A stretch of 64,000 nt of DNA from Corallococcus coralloides DSM 2259 (GTDB taxonomy: Bacteria; Myxococcota; Myxococcia; Myxococcales; Myxococcaceae): assembly GCF_000255295.1 (NCBI RefSeq), contig NC_017030.1:1612001-1676000 (forward strand), written 5' to 3'. The position numbers and the translations under genes are program-made. How positions within the stretch are numbered: the stretch's first letter is position 1; each line of letters starts with the position of its first letter. Under the pieces are notes generated by a model. That model saw nothing but the letters and a program-made list of their open reading frames with translations. It searched no databases and was not told where the DNA came from. Positions 18,089 through 26,648 of this stretch are shown piece by piece.

Positions 18089-18604
18089 TCAGGGCGTCGG
18101 CGGGGCAGGGGGGGCGGGCGGCGCGCCGTCCGGCGTGGCCTGCGTGCCCTGGATGACCGCGTTCTGGGGAAGCTCGGTGGCCATGCCCAGGATCTTCGCT
18201 CCCGCAGCACGGGCGCCATCCAGCGCCACCACGAGCTTGCCGTAGTTCGCCGCGTCATCCGCCATGAAGAAGACGACCTTCTCGTCCGGCTTCTTGGCGT
18301 TCAGCATCCGCTTGAGGCGGGCGACGTAGTCCGAAGCGGGGATCTGCTCCGTGTTGATGGAGTAGGCGCCGCTCTTGTCCACCTGCACGACGATCTGCTG
18401 ATCATCGGGCTCCGGCGGCGGCTGGTTCTCCTCCACCTCCGTCTCCGGGACGCGGACGAGGATGTCCTTCTCCAGGAGGGGGGTCACCACCATGAAGATG
18501 ATGAGGAGCACCAGCACCACGTCCACCAGGGGCGTGACGTTGATCTCCGAGTTCGGCGCGGACGCGGGCTTGACCCACTGACGCTGCTTGTGTCCTCGGG
18601 ACAT
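18089..18604 (-). CDS. exbD: ExbD/TolR-family proton-channel protein (second copy)
   Basis: Inner-membrane component that, with ExbB, couples the proton motive force to TonB. One N-terminal transmembrane helix contains NVTPLVDVVLVLLIIFMVV, whose Asp is the conserved proton-relay residue. The periplasmic domain has the TolR/ExbD fold (QIVVQVDKSGAYSINTEQI, VVFFMADDAANYGKLV). A Pro/Ala-rich tail (APPAPPAPPTP) distinguishes it from its upstream paralogue. Its ATG overlaps the preceding stop (TAATG), so the two ExbDs are translationally coupled, presumably made in equal amounts. It is the last gene of the operon, followed by a clear terminator. Confidence 0.93.
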   Translation of the reverse strand: MSRGHKQRQWVKPASAPNSEINVTPLVDVVLVLLIIFMVVTPLLEKDILVRVPETEVEENQPPPEPDDQQIVVQVDKSGAYSINTEQIPASDYVARLKRMLNAKKPDEKVVFFMADDAANYGKLVVALDGARAAGAKILGMATELPQNAVIQGTQATPDGAPPAPPAPPTP

Positions 18605-19017
18605 TACTTCTTCTCCTCCACACCCAGGGCGATCTGCTTCGCCTTCGCCTTGCGGGCCGTGTCCAGCACCTTGCGCACGTCGCCCACGTTCAGGGCATTG
18701 TCGCCCTTCAGGAGGATCTTCTTGCCCGGATCCTTCACCAGCTCCGCGGCGATCTTCTCCTGGAGCCCCTTCTCGTCGACCTCATCATTCTCCACGAACA
18801 TCTTCTTGTCCGGGGTGATGGAGAGGATCAGCGGATCGGCGTCCGTCTTGCCTTCCTTCTCAATCTCCGTGGCCTTGGGCAGCTCCACGGACTTGCCGCG
18901 CTGGAGCATGGGCGTCACGACCATGAAGATGATGAGGAGCACCAGCACCACGTCCACCAGAGGCGTGACGTTGATCTCGCTCTTGATGCCCCCTTTGGGG
19001 CCTGCTGACATTCCCAT
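18604..19017 (-). CDS. exbD: ExbD/TolR-family proton-channel protein (first copy)
   Basis: A paralogue of the following gene, 137 residues. It carries the same membrane motif EINVTPLVDVVLVLLIIFM with the essential Asp, and then a shorter Lys/Glu-rich periplasmic domain (VGDVRKVLDTARKAKAKQIAL). Start candidates are ATG 19017 and ATG 19011, two codons later. It lies 101 nt downstream of exbB and overlaps the second exbD by 1 nt. Two different ExbDs in one operon suggest a heteromeric ExbD dimer in the ExbB pentamer; that is inference. Confidence 0.93.
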   Translation of the reverse strand: MGMSAGPKGGIKSEINVTPLVDVVLVLLIIFMVVTPMLQRGKSVELPKATEIEKEGKTDADPLILSITPDKKMFVENDEVDEKGLQEKIAAELVKDPGKKILLKGDNALNVGDVRKVLDTARKAKAKQIALGVEEKK

Positions 19018-19118
19018 GCGTGCACCTGTATCCGGGAAGGAACGCCCACCCCGGGGCAGCGCGGCTTCTCAGCCGGACCGCCCGCATGGGTGGGGACGTC
19101 CCAGGGTGGGGCTTAAGA

Positions 19119-19796
19119 CTAGGCCGTGTGCGACGAACCGCCGCCCACGTGCCGAGCCACCACGTCCAGGAACTCGTTGGAGGACTCGGAGATGTCCACG
19201 GAGCGGGCATCCACCCAGCCCTGCAGGAAGTTGTAGGCCATCACCGCGGGGATCGCCACGAGCAGACCGAACGCCGTGGTGATGAGCGCCTCGGAGATAC
19301 CGGCGGAGATCGTCGCCAGACCGCCGGAGCCCGCCGCCGCCATGAGCTGGAAGGCGTTCACGATACCCATCGTGGTGCCCAGCAGACCGACGAACGGCGC
19401 CGTCGAACCGACCGTGGCCAGCAGGCCCAGGCCGCGCTTGAGGCTCTGCACCTCGCGCTGCGCCTGGCGCTCCAGCGCGCGGGCCACGGACTCCACCGCC
19501 AGGTCCTTGTTGCCGGGGGTGATCCGGTACGCCGTCAGGCCGGAGTTGATCACGCGGCCCAGGTGGCCCACGTCCTTGCCCAGGTTGGTGTTCGCCGCGG
19601 TGGTCAGGTCGCCCTTCGCGAGGATGGCGCCCATCTTGGCGGCGAAGTTGCGGCTGTCCGAGCGGGTCTTGCGGAAGACGATCATCCGCTCCGCCATGAC
19701 GACCAGCGACGCCACCGACATGATGGCGAGGGTGAAGATGATCATGCGGGCGAAGAGGCCCGTGTGGTGCCAGATATCGAGCAGGGTAAATTGCAT
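19119..19796 (-). CDS. exbB: ExbB/TolQ-family proton-channel protein
   Basis: A protein of 225 residues with three transmembrane helices: residues ~15-37, and a conserved pair in the second half. The family core is clear: GLGLLATVGSTAPFVGLLGT, then GISEALITTAFGLLVAIPAV, containing the Thr and small residues lining the channel. It assembles as the pentameric stator that energises TonB. It lies 75 nt downstream of tonB and 101 nt upstream of exbD on the same strand, in the order tonB-exbB-exbD-exbD. Confidence 0.94.
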   Translation of the reverse strand: MQFTLLDIWHHTGLFARMIIFTLAIMSVASLVVMAERMIVFRKTRSDSRNFAAKMGAILAKGDLTTAANTNLGKDVGHLGRVINSGLTAYRITPGNKDLAVESVARALERQAQREVQSLKRGLGLLATVGSTAPFVGLLGTTMGIVNAFQLMAAAGSGGLATISAGISEALITTAFGLLVAIPAVMAYNFLQGWVDARSVDISESSNEFLDVVARHVGGGSSHTA

Positions 19797-19871
19797 GGCT
19801 GTGGAGCGCTCCTCCTCACGAGCGCGAGGTGATGTTCGGCGGACTTCTCAAGCGGGGCTGCCTGCTTTGGA

Positions 19872-20618
19872 TCAGCGCGGCAGCTTCAGGTTGAAGTTGA
19901 ACGTGTACTGCACTTCGACCGGCCTGCCCTGGAACGTGACCGGCTTGTAACGTGAGGCGGTGAGCACGTCCATCACGGCCTGCTCCATGTGAGGGAGCGG
20001 CTTGATCGTGCGGCAGCGCTCGACCTTTCCCTCGGTCGTGATCACGCACTTCACGATCATCAGGCCCTGCACGCGCGCTTCAATGGCTTCACGCGTATAG
20101 GACACTTCCGGACCCGCGATCTTCTCAGGACGCGTCATGCCCTGGCCGAACGCCAGCACGTCCGTGCCCGTTCCACCCAGCTGGCCGCCCACCACTCCGC
20201 CGATCACGCCACCCACCACGCCACCCACCACACCGCCCGCGACGCCACCTTCCACGCCACCCTCGACCTCGGACTCGCTCGCCTCCTCTTCCTCGGGCTC
20301 GGGCGCGGTCTCCGTCTCCACGGGCTTCTGCTGCGGGATCTCCTTCGGCTGCACGATCACGTCCTTGGGCTTCTTGGGCGTGACCTTCTTCTCCGTCTTC
20401 GGCTTCGACGCCGGCGGAGGCGGCGGAGGCGGCGGAGGCGGAGGCGCCATCGTGGCCTTCAGCGTGACCTCGACCTCCTTCTCCTCCACGGGAGGCGGAC
20501 GCGTGGAGAGATAGGCCACAAGACCCAGCAGGCCAACGTGGAGCAGCGTGGAGACGCCAGCACCCACGCCGAAGCGCGACCTGGGTCCTTGCCCGCGGTC
20601 AAGGACTGAATCGAACAT
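19872..20618 (-). CDS. tonB: TonB-family energy transducer
   Basis: Spans the periplasm and transmits energy to TonB-dependent outer-membrane proteins. One N-terminal transmembrane helix (GVSTLLHVGLLGLVAYL) precedes a polyproline run of eleven residues, a Pro/Lys then Glu-rich linker, and an unusual Gly-Gly-Val repeat (about residues 118-146). The C-terminal TonB domain (residues ~170-248) includes VSYTREAIEARVQGLMIVKC and SRYKPVTFQGRPVEVQYTFNF. The start is ATG 20618 with GAGGAG 8 nt upstream. It is the first gene of an operon facing away from oar, making Oar the likely client. Confidence 0.94.
   Translation of the reverse strand: MFDSVLDRGQGPRSRFGVGAGVSTLLHVGLLGLVAYLSTRPPPVEEKEVEVTLKATMAPPPPPPPPPPPASKPKTEKKVTPKKPKDVIVQPKEIPQQKPVETETAPEPEEEEASESEVEGGVEGGVAGGVVGGVVGGVIGGVVGGQLGGTGTDVLAFGQGMTRPEKIAGPEVSYTREAIEARVQGLMIVKCVITTEGKVERCRTIKPLPHMEQAVMDVLTASRYKPVTFQGRPVEVQYTFNFNLKLPR
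20158..20275 (-). repeat. Gly-Gly-Val repeat within TonB
   Basis: The encoded linker runs through units of GGV, GGVV, GGVI and GGVE between the acidic linker and the C-terminal domain of TonB. The DNA is a run of related 12-nt units (CC(C/A)ACCACGCCA on the plus strand). Such glycine-rich spacers are flexible, unlike the rigid Pro-rich spacer before it. Confidence 0.7.
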
Positions 20619-20681
20619 GCAAGTAACTCCTCTTCACCAGTGGACTACCCGTCCCCGCCATGCCCGGATTGAAGGGCGGCC

Positions 20682-20709
20682 ACCATACAGAAAAGGGTTC
20701 CGGGTTCAA
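20682..20709 (-). promoter_or_regulatory. Putative tonB operon promoter
   Basis: Reverse strand: TTGAAC (20709-20704), a 16-nt spacer, then TATGGT (20687-20682); four of six -10 positions match. The predicted start leaves a leader of ~55 nt before tonB ATG 20618. It lies back to back with the oar promoter about 70 bp away, so the two divergent units could share control. Confidence 0.5.
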
Positions 20710-20777
20710 GCAACCGTGTCTGGCGCCGCTGCGTGATCGCGCCAATGCCCCACTGGTCACCAAAAAGCAACGGTCTA

Positions 20778-20805
20778 TTGACAACTGCTTGACCTCGGAT
20801 ATTTT
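20778..20805 (+). promoter_or_regulatory. Putative sigma70-type promoter of oar
   Basis: A perfect TTGACA (20778-20783), a 16-nt spacer and TATTTT (20800-20805, four of six). The leader is ~37 nt to ATG 20849. A short dyad CTCGG-N8-CCGAG overlaps the -10 region (20794-20811) and could be an operator. This is the best promoter match in the window and fits a strongly expressed outer-membrane protein. Confidence 0.62.
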
Positions 20806-20848
20806 CCCGAGTCATTTTCGGTTGCAGCCCACCTTGGAGGGGTTTGGT

Positions 20849-23800
20849 ATGCAAGTGAAACAAGTACTTCGGGAAACCGGAGTCGTCCTTGCTGCGGGTC
20901 TGTTGTACGGATCCGCGGCTTTCGCGCAGTCCAGCGTCATCATCGGCACTGTCATCAATACTGAGGACAAGAAGCCGGCAGCAGATGTCGTTGTGACCGC
21001 CACCTCGCCCAACCTGCAGGGCGAGCAGACCGTGGTTACCGACGCACAGGGTAACTACCGTATTCCCCAGCTCCCGCCGGGCACGTATACGTTGCGGTTC
21101 GAGAAGGAGACGTTCAAGCCTTACGCCCGCCCCGAAATCCAGCTGCTCCTGAACCGCACCATCCGTGTGAACGTGGAGCTCCTGCCGGACTCCTTCACGC
21201 AGACGGTTGACGTTATTGGTACGCCGCCGACGATCGACGTCGGTTCGACGAACCAGGGCGTCAACGTTGATCAGGAGTTCATCAAGCGCATCGCGGTGGC
21301 CCGTCCGGTCGGCAAGGGCGGCGCGACGCGCTCGTTCGAGTCCCTGGCCGAGCTCGCCCCGGGCGCCCAGTCCGACCAGTACGGCGTGTCCATCAACGGC
21401 ACGACCTCGCCTGAGAACGGCTACGTGGTGGACGGTCTGTCCACGAACGACCCGGCCTTCGGCGTGAACGCCAGCCCGCTGAGCATCGAGTTCGTGCAGG
21501 ACGTGAACATCATCACCGGCGGTTACATGCCGGAGTTCGGTCGCTCCACGGGCGGTGTGATCAACGCGGTGACCCGGTCCGGTTCCAACGAGTTCCACGG
21601 CTCCGTGTTCGCCAACTGGACGCCGGGCGCCCTGGAAGGCAACCGCAAGCTGGTCATCGAGGACGGCACCACGATCACCGGCCTGAACGCCCTGAGCAAC
21701 CTGGGCGACTTCGGCGCCACCCTCGGTGGTCCCATCCTCAAGGACAAGCTCTGGTTCTTCGCCGGCTTCGCGCCGTCGTTCCAGCGCTACGAGCACACCC
21801 GCGCCCTCAACGCCTTCACGCTGGATGACGATGGCGCGGTGGCGAAGGATGCGAACGGCTTCAGCGTCGTCCAGGAGATCCCGGGTTCCCAGCGGACGTA
21901 CTTCGCTGACTCCCGCACGATCCAGTTCATGGGCAAGCTGACCTACCTCATCAACCAGGACCACAACGTGTCGTTCGCCCTGAACGGCACCCCGACCGTG
22001 TCGGGTGGTCTGGGCAAGCTGCGGATCGACCCCCGTTCGGGCGGTCTGCCGGCGGCGCAGAACTCGCGCCCTGAGGACATCGGCCAGACTGAGACGCGCG
22101 CCAACACCACGGCGCTCGCCCTCAAGTACGCCGGCGCCTTCATGGACAAGAAGATCCTGGTCGACGCCAACCTCGGTTGGTTCCACCAGACCGCGGGTAC
22201 GCCTCCTGCGGACGGCAGCGCCATCGGCTCGACGGAGGGCCTGGCGGGCTACTCGCTGGCCATGTACACGCGCCGTCGCGCGATCACCACGTTCGAGAAC
22301 GTCCCCAACGCCGAGCAGTACTGCGGCACGACGGCGGCGGAGCAGGCCGTGCGTTGCCCGACGACGAACTACTACGTGGGCGGCCCCGGCTTCATGTCCG
22401 AGGCGACGCTGGACCGCTACCAGATCAACGCCAAGGCCACCTACCTGCTGAACGCCCTGGGCACGCACGTGTTCAAGGCGGGCGTGGACACGGAGTTCCT
22501 GACCTTCGATCAGAAGAAGGCCTACTCCGGTAGCGTGTTCCTGCAGGAGGCCGGTGCGGCCAGCGACGTGCAGCTCAACGGCGTGACCCGGCGCATCTGG
22601 TCGGACAACCGCCGCTACGGCTACCAGACGGCCCCGGACACCCCGGTGTTCGAGACCCTGCAGGCGTCCTCCACGAGCGGCACCACCATCGGTGGCTTCC
22701 TCCAGGACAGCTGGTCCATCGCCAACCGCGTCACGCTGAACCTCGGCGTGCGCTACGACGTGCAGTCCATGTACGGCGGCAACGACCAACTGGCGCTGAA
22801 GCTGGCCAACCAGTGGTCGCCCCGCATCGGCGCCGTGGTGGATCCGTTCGCCAACGGCCGCGCGAAGCTGTTCGTGAACTTCGCCCGTTACTACGAGCAG
22901 GTTCCGCTCAACATGATGGACCGCGCCTTCCCGGGTGAGCGCCGCTTCAGCGCGCGTCGCTACCTGACGGAGCCGGGGTCGGATGTTCCTGGCTGCGATC
23001 CGTCCACGCTGGAAGGCCAGCGCGGCAACTGCTCGGACCGCCAGTACATCGTGCCGCGCGCCGAGTCGACGCTGAACTCCAACCAGTACTTCAGCGGCGG
23101 TCTGGTGCAGAGCGAGCCGGTCGATCCGGACATCGAGCCCCAGTCCTCCGACGAAATCGTGGTCGGCGGCGAGTACGAGCTCCTGGCGAACACCCGCCTG
23201 GGCGCGACGTACACGCACCGCGACATGAACAAGGTCATCGAGGACATGAGCCGCGATGACGGCAACACGTACTTCCTCGGTAACCCTGGCAGCGGCTTCG
23301 CCAAGGAGTTCCCGACGCCGGTGCGTGACTACGACGCGGTCACCGTCTACCTGAACCGCACGTTCACGGACGGCTGGCTGGCGCAGGCGAGCTACACGTG
23401 GTCCCGCCTGTACGGCAACTACCCCGGTCTGTTCCGTCCGGAGAACAACCAGCTCGACCCGAACATCCTCGCGGACTTCGACCTGGTGGCCCTCCTGAAC
23501 AACCGCTCGGGTCTGCTGCCCTTCGACCGTACGCACGCCATCAAGGTGTTCGGCGCCAAGGAGTTCAACATCTCCAACGCGCTGTCGGCGAGCATCGGTC
23601 TGTCCTACCGCGGCAACTCCGGTACGCCCATCAGCTACCTCGGCGCGTACCCGGGCTACGGCCAGGATGAGACGTTCATCCTGCCGCGCGGCAGCGGCGG
23701 TCGCACCCCGTGGATCAACAGCGTTGACTCCAACGTGGGCGTGAACTACCGCGTGAGCAAGGACAGCGTGGTGTCCTTCACCCTGGACGTGTTCAACCTC

Positions 23801-24046
23801 TTCAACTTCCAGGGCGTGGACAGCGTCGACGAGTCCTACACCTTCGAGCAGGTGCTCCCGGTGTACGACGCGAAGACGAACACCCCGGGCAATGTGTCGG
23901 ACCTGCCCACGGCGGACAGCGCGGGTAACGTCCCGGCGGCGGCGGGTGGCAAGCTGGCCTACGAAGACGTGAACCAGAACTACAAGAACCCGGACCGTTA
24001 CCAGGCCCCGCGGCAGATCCGCTTCGGTGTCCGGTACACGTTCTAA
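20849..24046 (+). CDS. oar: Oar-like TonB-dependent outer-membrane protein
   Basis: A 1065-residue outer-membrane beta-barrel with a signal peptide (cleavage near SAAFAQ-SSV). An N-terminal carboxypeptidase-regulatory-like domain (GTVINTEDKKPAADVVVTAT to GTYTLRFEKETFKP) is followed by a plug (GYVVDGLSTNDPAFG, GRSTGGVINAVTRSGSNEFH) and a barrel ending in aromatic Phe (IRFGVRYTF). This is the Oar architecture; Oar in Myxococcus xanthus is a ~115-kDa membrane protein needed for development, later tied to secretion of the protease PopC. Start ATG 20849 with GGAGG 8 nt upstream. Codon use favours GGT and CGT, suggesting high expression. The lipoprotein gene follows after 30 nt. Confidence 0.9.
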   Translation: MQVKQVLRETGVVLAAGLLYGSAAFAQSSVIIGTVINTEDKKPAADVVVTATSPNLQGEQTVVTDAQGNYRIPQLPPGTYTLRFEKETFKPYARPEIQLLLNRTIRVNVELLPDSFTQTVDVIGTPPTIDVGSTNQGVNVDQEFIKRIAVARPVGKGGATRSFESLAELAPGAQSDQYGVSINGTTSPENGYVVDGLSTNDPAFGVNASPLSIEFVQDVNIITGGYMPEFGRSTGGVINAVTRSGSNEFHGSVFANWTPGALEGNRKLVIEDGTTITGLNALSNLGDFGATLGGPILKDKLWFFAGFAPSFQRYEHTRALNAFTLDDDGAVAKDANGFSVVQEIPGSQRTYFADSRTIQFMGKLTYLINQDHNVSFALNGTPTVSGGLGKLRIDPRSGGLPAAQNSRPEDIGQTETRANTTALALKYAGAFMDKKILVDANLGWFHQTAGTPPADGSAIGSTEGLAGYSLAMYTRRRAITTFENVPNAEQYCGTTAAEQAVRCPTTNYYVGGPGFMSEATLDRYQINAKATYLLNALGTHVFKAGVDTEFLTFDQKKAYSGSVFLQEAGAASDVQLNGVTRRIWSDNRRYGYQTAPDTPVFETLQASSTSGTTIGGFLQDSWSIANRVTLNLGVRYDVQSMYGGNDQLALKLANQWSPRIGAVVDPFANGRAKLFVNFARYYEQVPLNMMDRAFPGERRFSARRYLTEPGSDVPGCDPSTLEGQRGNCSDRQYIVPRAESTLNSNQYFSGGLVQSEPVDPDIEPQSSDEIVVGGEYELLANTRLGATYTHRDMNKVIEDMSRDDGNTYFLGNPGSGFAKEFPTPVRDYDAVTVYLNRTFTDGWLAQASYTWSRLYGNYPGLFRPENNQLDPNILADFDLVALLNNRSGLLPFDRTHAIKVFGAKEFNISNALSASIGLSYRGNSGTPISYLGAYPGYGQDETFILPRGSGGRTPWINSVDSNVGVNYRVSKDSVVSFTLDVFNLFNFQGVDSVDESYTFEQVLPVYDAKTNTPGNVSDLPTADSAGNVPAAAGGKLAYEDVNQNYKNPDRYQAPRQIRFGVRYTF

Positions 24047-24076
24047 TCACCTGACCAAGTGAGGAAGATCAGCATC

Positions 24077-24889
24077 ATGCGCAAGAGCATTCTTTCATCG
24101 CTGGTGATGGTGGCGGCCGCGGGCAGCCTGACTGCTTGCGATGTCGAGCAGCCGGATCCGGGTTGCATCGTCCAGGACGCGAGCTTCGCGAACTGGTGGG
24201 CGAAGTACGACGTCGTGAGCCCGCCGACCGGTACCAAGACGGACGGCACTGCCTGCGGCGCGACCGAGGCGCTCGAGGTGGGTGACAACCTGGGCGTGTG
24301 GAAGTTCGCGGACCCGAAGACGGGGAGCAACATCCTCGTGGTTCGGCCGCAGTACATGGCCCGGTTGGGCTCGGCGGATGCGAACAATGCGTTCGACAGC
24401 CTCCAGGTCACCGGTGACCTGAGCGCTGGCACCACGGACGACTTCTGCCTGGCTCCGTCGTTCAACACGGCGACCGTGAACCCCACGGTGACCGGGGTGA
24501 CCTCGTCGGTCGCCTACACGCTGGCGAACGTGAAGGTGTACTCGTCGCCCAGCTCTCCGGGCACCCAGATGACGGGTGAGGTCACGTTCACGCGGGATGG
24601 CTGCACCTCCACGTACGTCATGCGTGCGGTGTGGCCGGCGACTGTCTGCGATCCCCGCGAGGACCAGACGGATCCGGATCTGGGCTACGCCAACTGCGGC
24701 ACGGGCTCGGGCATCAACCCGGACTTCGCCGTGGAGTGCGAGGCGGTCCCGAAGCGCTTCTGGTCCTGCGCCTTCTGCACGGAAGAGGAGTACGCCTTCT
24801 ACGAGGAGAGCGGCTTCCGGACGTTCCCGGACAGCTACACCACCGAAGGCAAGTGCATCGCGTCGAACAAGATCCCGTCGTTCAAGTAG
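24077..24889 (+). CDS. Cysteine-rich lipoprotein co-transcribed with oar
   Basis: A 270-residue secreted protein with lipobox LTAC, lipidated at Cys21. The mature part has about a dozen cysteines, mostly in the C-terminal third, implying disulfides outside the cytoplasm. No known domain was recognised. I use ATG 24077, with GAGGAAG 9 nt upstream, rather than GTG 24059. It starts 30 nt after oar with no promoter or terminator between, and a strong hairpin follows, so oar and this gene form an operon. A role as accessory subunit or partner of Oar is plausible but unproven. Confidence 0.82.
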   Translation: MRKSILSSLVMVAAAGSLTACDVEQPDPGCIVQDASFANWWAKYDVVSPPTGTKTDGTACGATEALEVGDNLGVWKFADPKTGSNILVVRPQYMARLGSADANNAFDSLQVTGDLSAGTTDDFCLAPSFNTATVNPTVTGVTSSVAYTLANVKVYSSPSSPGTQMTGEVTFTRDGCTSTYVMRAVWPATVCDPREDQTDPDLGYANCGTGSGINPDFAVECEAVPKRFWSCAFCTEEEYAFYEESGFRTFPDSYTTEGKCIASNKIPSFK

Positions 24890-24916
24890 TCGGCACTGAC
24901 CGACCTTGAAGGCCAA

Positions 24917-24975
24917 CGCGGCCCCGGCAGCCCCTCCCCCACGTGGGAGTGGCGGTCCGGGGCCGCGCTGTTGTT
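24917..24975 (+). terminator. Strong hairpin after the oar operon
   Basis: CGCGGCCCCGG (24917-24927) and CCGGGGCCGCG (24957-24967) are perfect 11-bp arms enclosing a smaller hairpin (CTCCC/GGGAG). The outer stem is followed by CTGTTGTT. It begins 28 nt after the stop at 24889. The weak T tract makes it a fair intrinsic terminator. Confidence 0.6.
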
Positions 24976-25004
24976 AGGTGGCTGGAATCCACGTCGGGAG
25001 GACC

Positions 25005-26549
25005 ATGGAGGGCCGTTACGAACTCATTGAGCACGTCTGCTCACTGCTGGCGGACGAAGCAGGGACGCTCCGCAAGGAGGCGCCCTACCGGGTCGCGCTC
25101 TGCTACCCGAGCCCCTACCACGTGGGCATGAGCTCGCTGGGTTACCAGGCCATCTACCGGGAGGTGCATGCGCACGCGGGCGCGACCGCCGAGCGTGTCT
25201 TCCTTCCCGATGATGTCGAGACATACAAGAGAACACGGACGCCATTGTTTACCTGGGAATCCCAGGCACCCGTGTCTAGCTTTGAAATGCTTGCCTTTTC
25301 AGTTGCCTATGAATTGGAGCTTTCAGGCTTGTTCACGATGTTGGAGTTGTCTGGTTTGCCGGTTCTTTCATCGGAACGGGATGCCAGACATCCGCTGGTG
25401 GTGGCGGGCGGCCCGCTGACGTTCTCCAACCCGGATCCGCTGGAGCCCTTCGTGGACGTGCTCGTCCAGGGGGAGGCGGAGGATCTGATCCACGTGCTGC
25501 TGGAGGCCGCGGCCTCGATGGAGCGCGAGGCGCTGCTGGACCACCTGGCGAAGGTCCCCGGCTTCCGGGTGCCCGGGCGGGGTGGGGCGCGCTACCACGT
25601 GGCGAAGGCGACGGACGCCCGGCTGCCGGCGCGCACGCAGATCATCACGCCCCACACGGAGCTCCGGTCGATGTTCCTCATCGAGCCGGAGCGGGGCTGC
25701 TCCCGTGGCTGCCACTACTGCGTCATGCGCCGCACCACGAACGGCGGCATGCGCACGGTGCCGCCGGAGCGCGTCCTGTCGCTCATCCCGGAACATGCGA
25801 AGCGCGTGGGCCTGGTGGGCGCGGCGGTGACGGACCACCCGCGCATCGTGGAGCTCCTGCGCACCATCGTGGACTCCGGGCGCGAGGTGGGCGTGTCCTC
25901 GCTGCGGGCGGACCGGCTCACGCAGGAGCTGGTGGATCAGCTCCGGCGGGGCGGGGCGACGAACCTCACGGTGGCCGCGGACGGGGCGTCCCAGAAGATG
26001 CGGGACCTGGTGGACCGCAAGCACTCCGAGGAGCAGATCGTCCGCGCGGCCCGGTTCGCTCGCACGGCGGGCATGAAGCAGCTCAAGGTCTACAACGTGG
26101 TGGGCCTGCCCCATGAGGAGGACGCGGACATCGACGAGCTGATCCGCTTCACCACGGAGCTGTCGCGCATCCTGCCGGTGGCGCTGGGGGTCGCGCCCTT
26201 CGTGGCCAAGCGCAACACGCCGCTGGACGGGGCGCCCTTCGCGGGCCTGCGGGAAGTGGAGAACAAGCTGGAGCGGCTGCGCAAGGGGCTGCGGGGGAGG
26301 GCGGAGGTGCGGCCCACGTCCGCGCGCTGGGCCTGGGTGGAGTACATGCTGGCCCAGTGCGGTCCGGAGGCGGGGCTCGCGGCCATGGACGCCTGGCGCG
26401 CGGGGGGCAGCTTCGCCGCGTGGAAGCGGGCCTTCCAGGAGCGCGGGTGCGAGCCGTACATGGCCCGCCGGGTGGAGGACGGGCGGCGCCAGCCCACGGT
26501 GTGGCCCATCGTGCCGGGCCGCCCGCCGCCCCAGCCGTCCGCCGCCTGA
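25005..26549 (+). CDS. Radical SAM protein with N-terminal B12-binding-like domain
   Basis: A protein of 514 residues. The 4Fe-4S cluster motif is C-x3-C-x2-C in ERGCSRGCHYCVMRRTT. Residues ~20-170 resemble the cobalamin-binding-like domain found before the radical SAM core in B12-dependent family members (RVALCYPSPYHVGMSSLGYQ), though no clear D-x-H-x2-G motif is present. The substrate is unknown. ATG 25005 follows GGGAGGACC; GTG 24978 is an alternative adding nine residues. About 180 bp inside the gene (25201-25380) have only 49% G+C. It lies between the oar terminator and an unrelated hypothetical gene. Confidence 0.85.
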   Translation: MEGRYELIEHVCSLLADEAGTLRKEAPYRVALCYPSPYHVGMSSLGYQAIYREVHAHAGATAERVFLPDDVETYKRTRTPLFTWESQAPVSSFEMLAFSVAYELELSGLFTMLELSGLPVLSSERDARHPLVVAGGPLTFSNPDPLEPFVDVLVQGEAEDLIHVLLEAAASMEREALLDHLAKVPGFRVPGRGGARYHVAKATDARLPARTQIITPHTELRSMFLIEPERGCSRGCHYCVMRRTTNGGMRTVPPERVLSLIPEHAKRVGLVGAAVTDHPRIVELLRTIVDSGREVGVSSLRADRLTQELVDQLRRGGATNLTVAADGASQKMRDLVDRKHSEEQIVRAARFARTAGMKQLKVYNVVGLPHEEDADIDELIRFTTELSRILPVALGVAPFVAKRNTPLDGAPFAGLREVENKLERLRKGLRGRAEVRPTSARWAWVEYMLAQCGPEAGLAAMDAWRAGGSFAAWKRAFQERGCEPYMARRVEDGRRQPTVWPIVPGRPPPQPSAA

Positions 26550-26648
26550 CGGGGCCCGCAAAGGCCGTATTCGCCGGGCTCCGCTTTCGCTAGAAGACGG
26601 CAAAGCGGGGCCGATGGCCGGCACTCGCATGGCCTCGGAGAGCATCTG

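Noticed and set aside
20645-23536. 963-residue reverse frame opposite oar
   Set aside because: Mirror of a strongly biased, highly expressed gene; the Oar protein matches its family along its full length.
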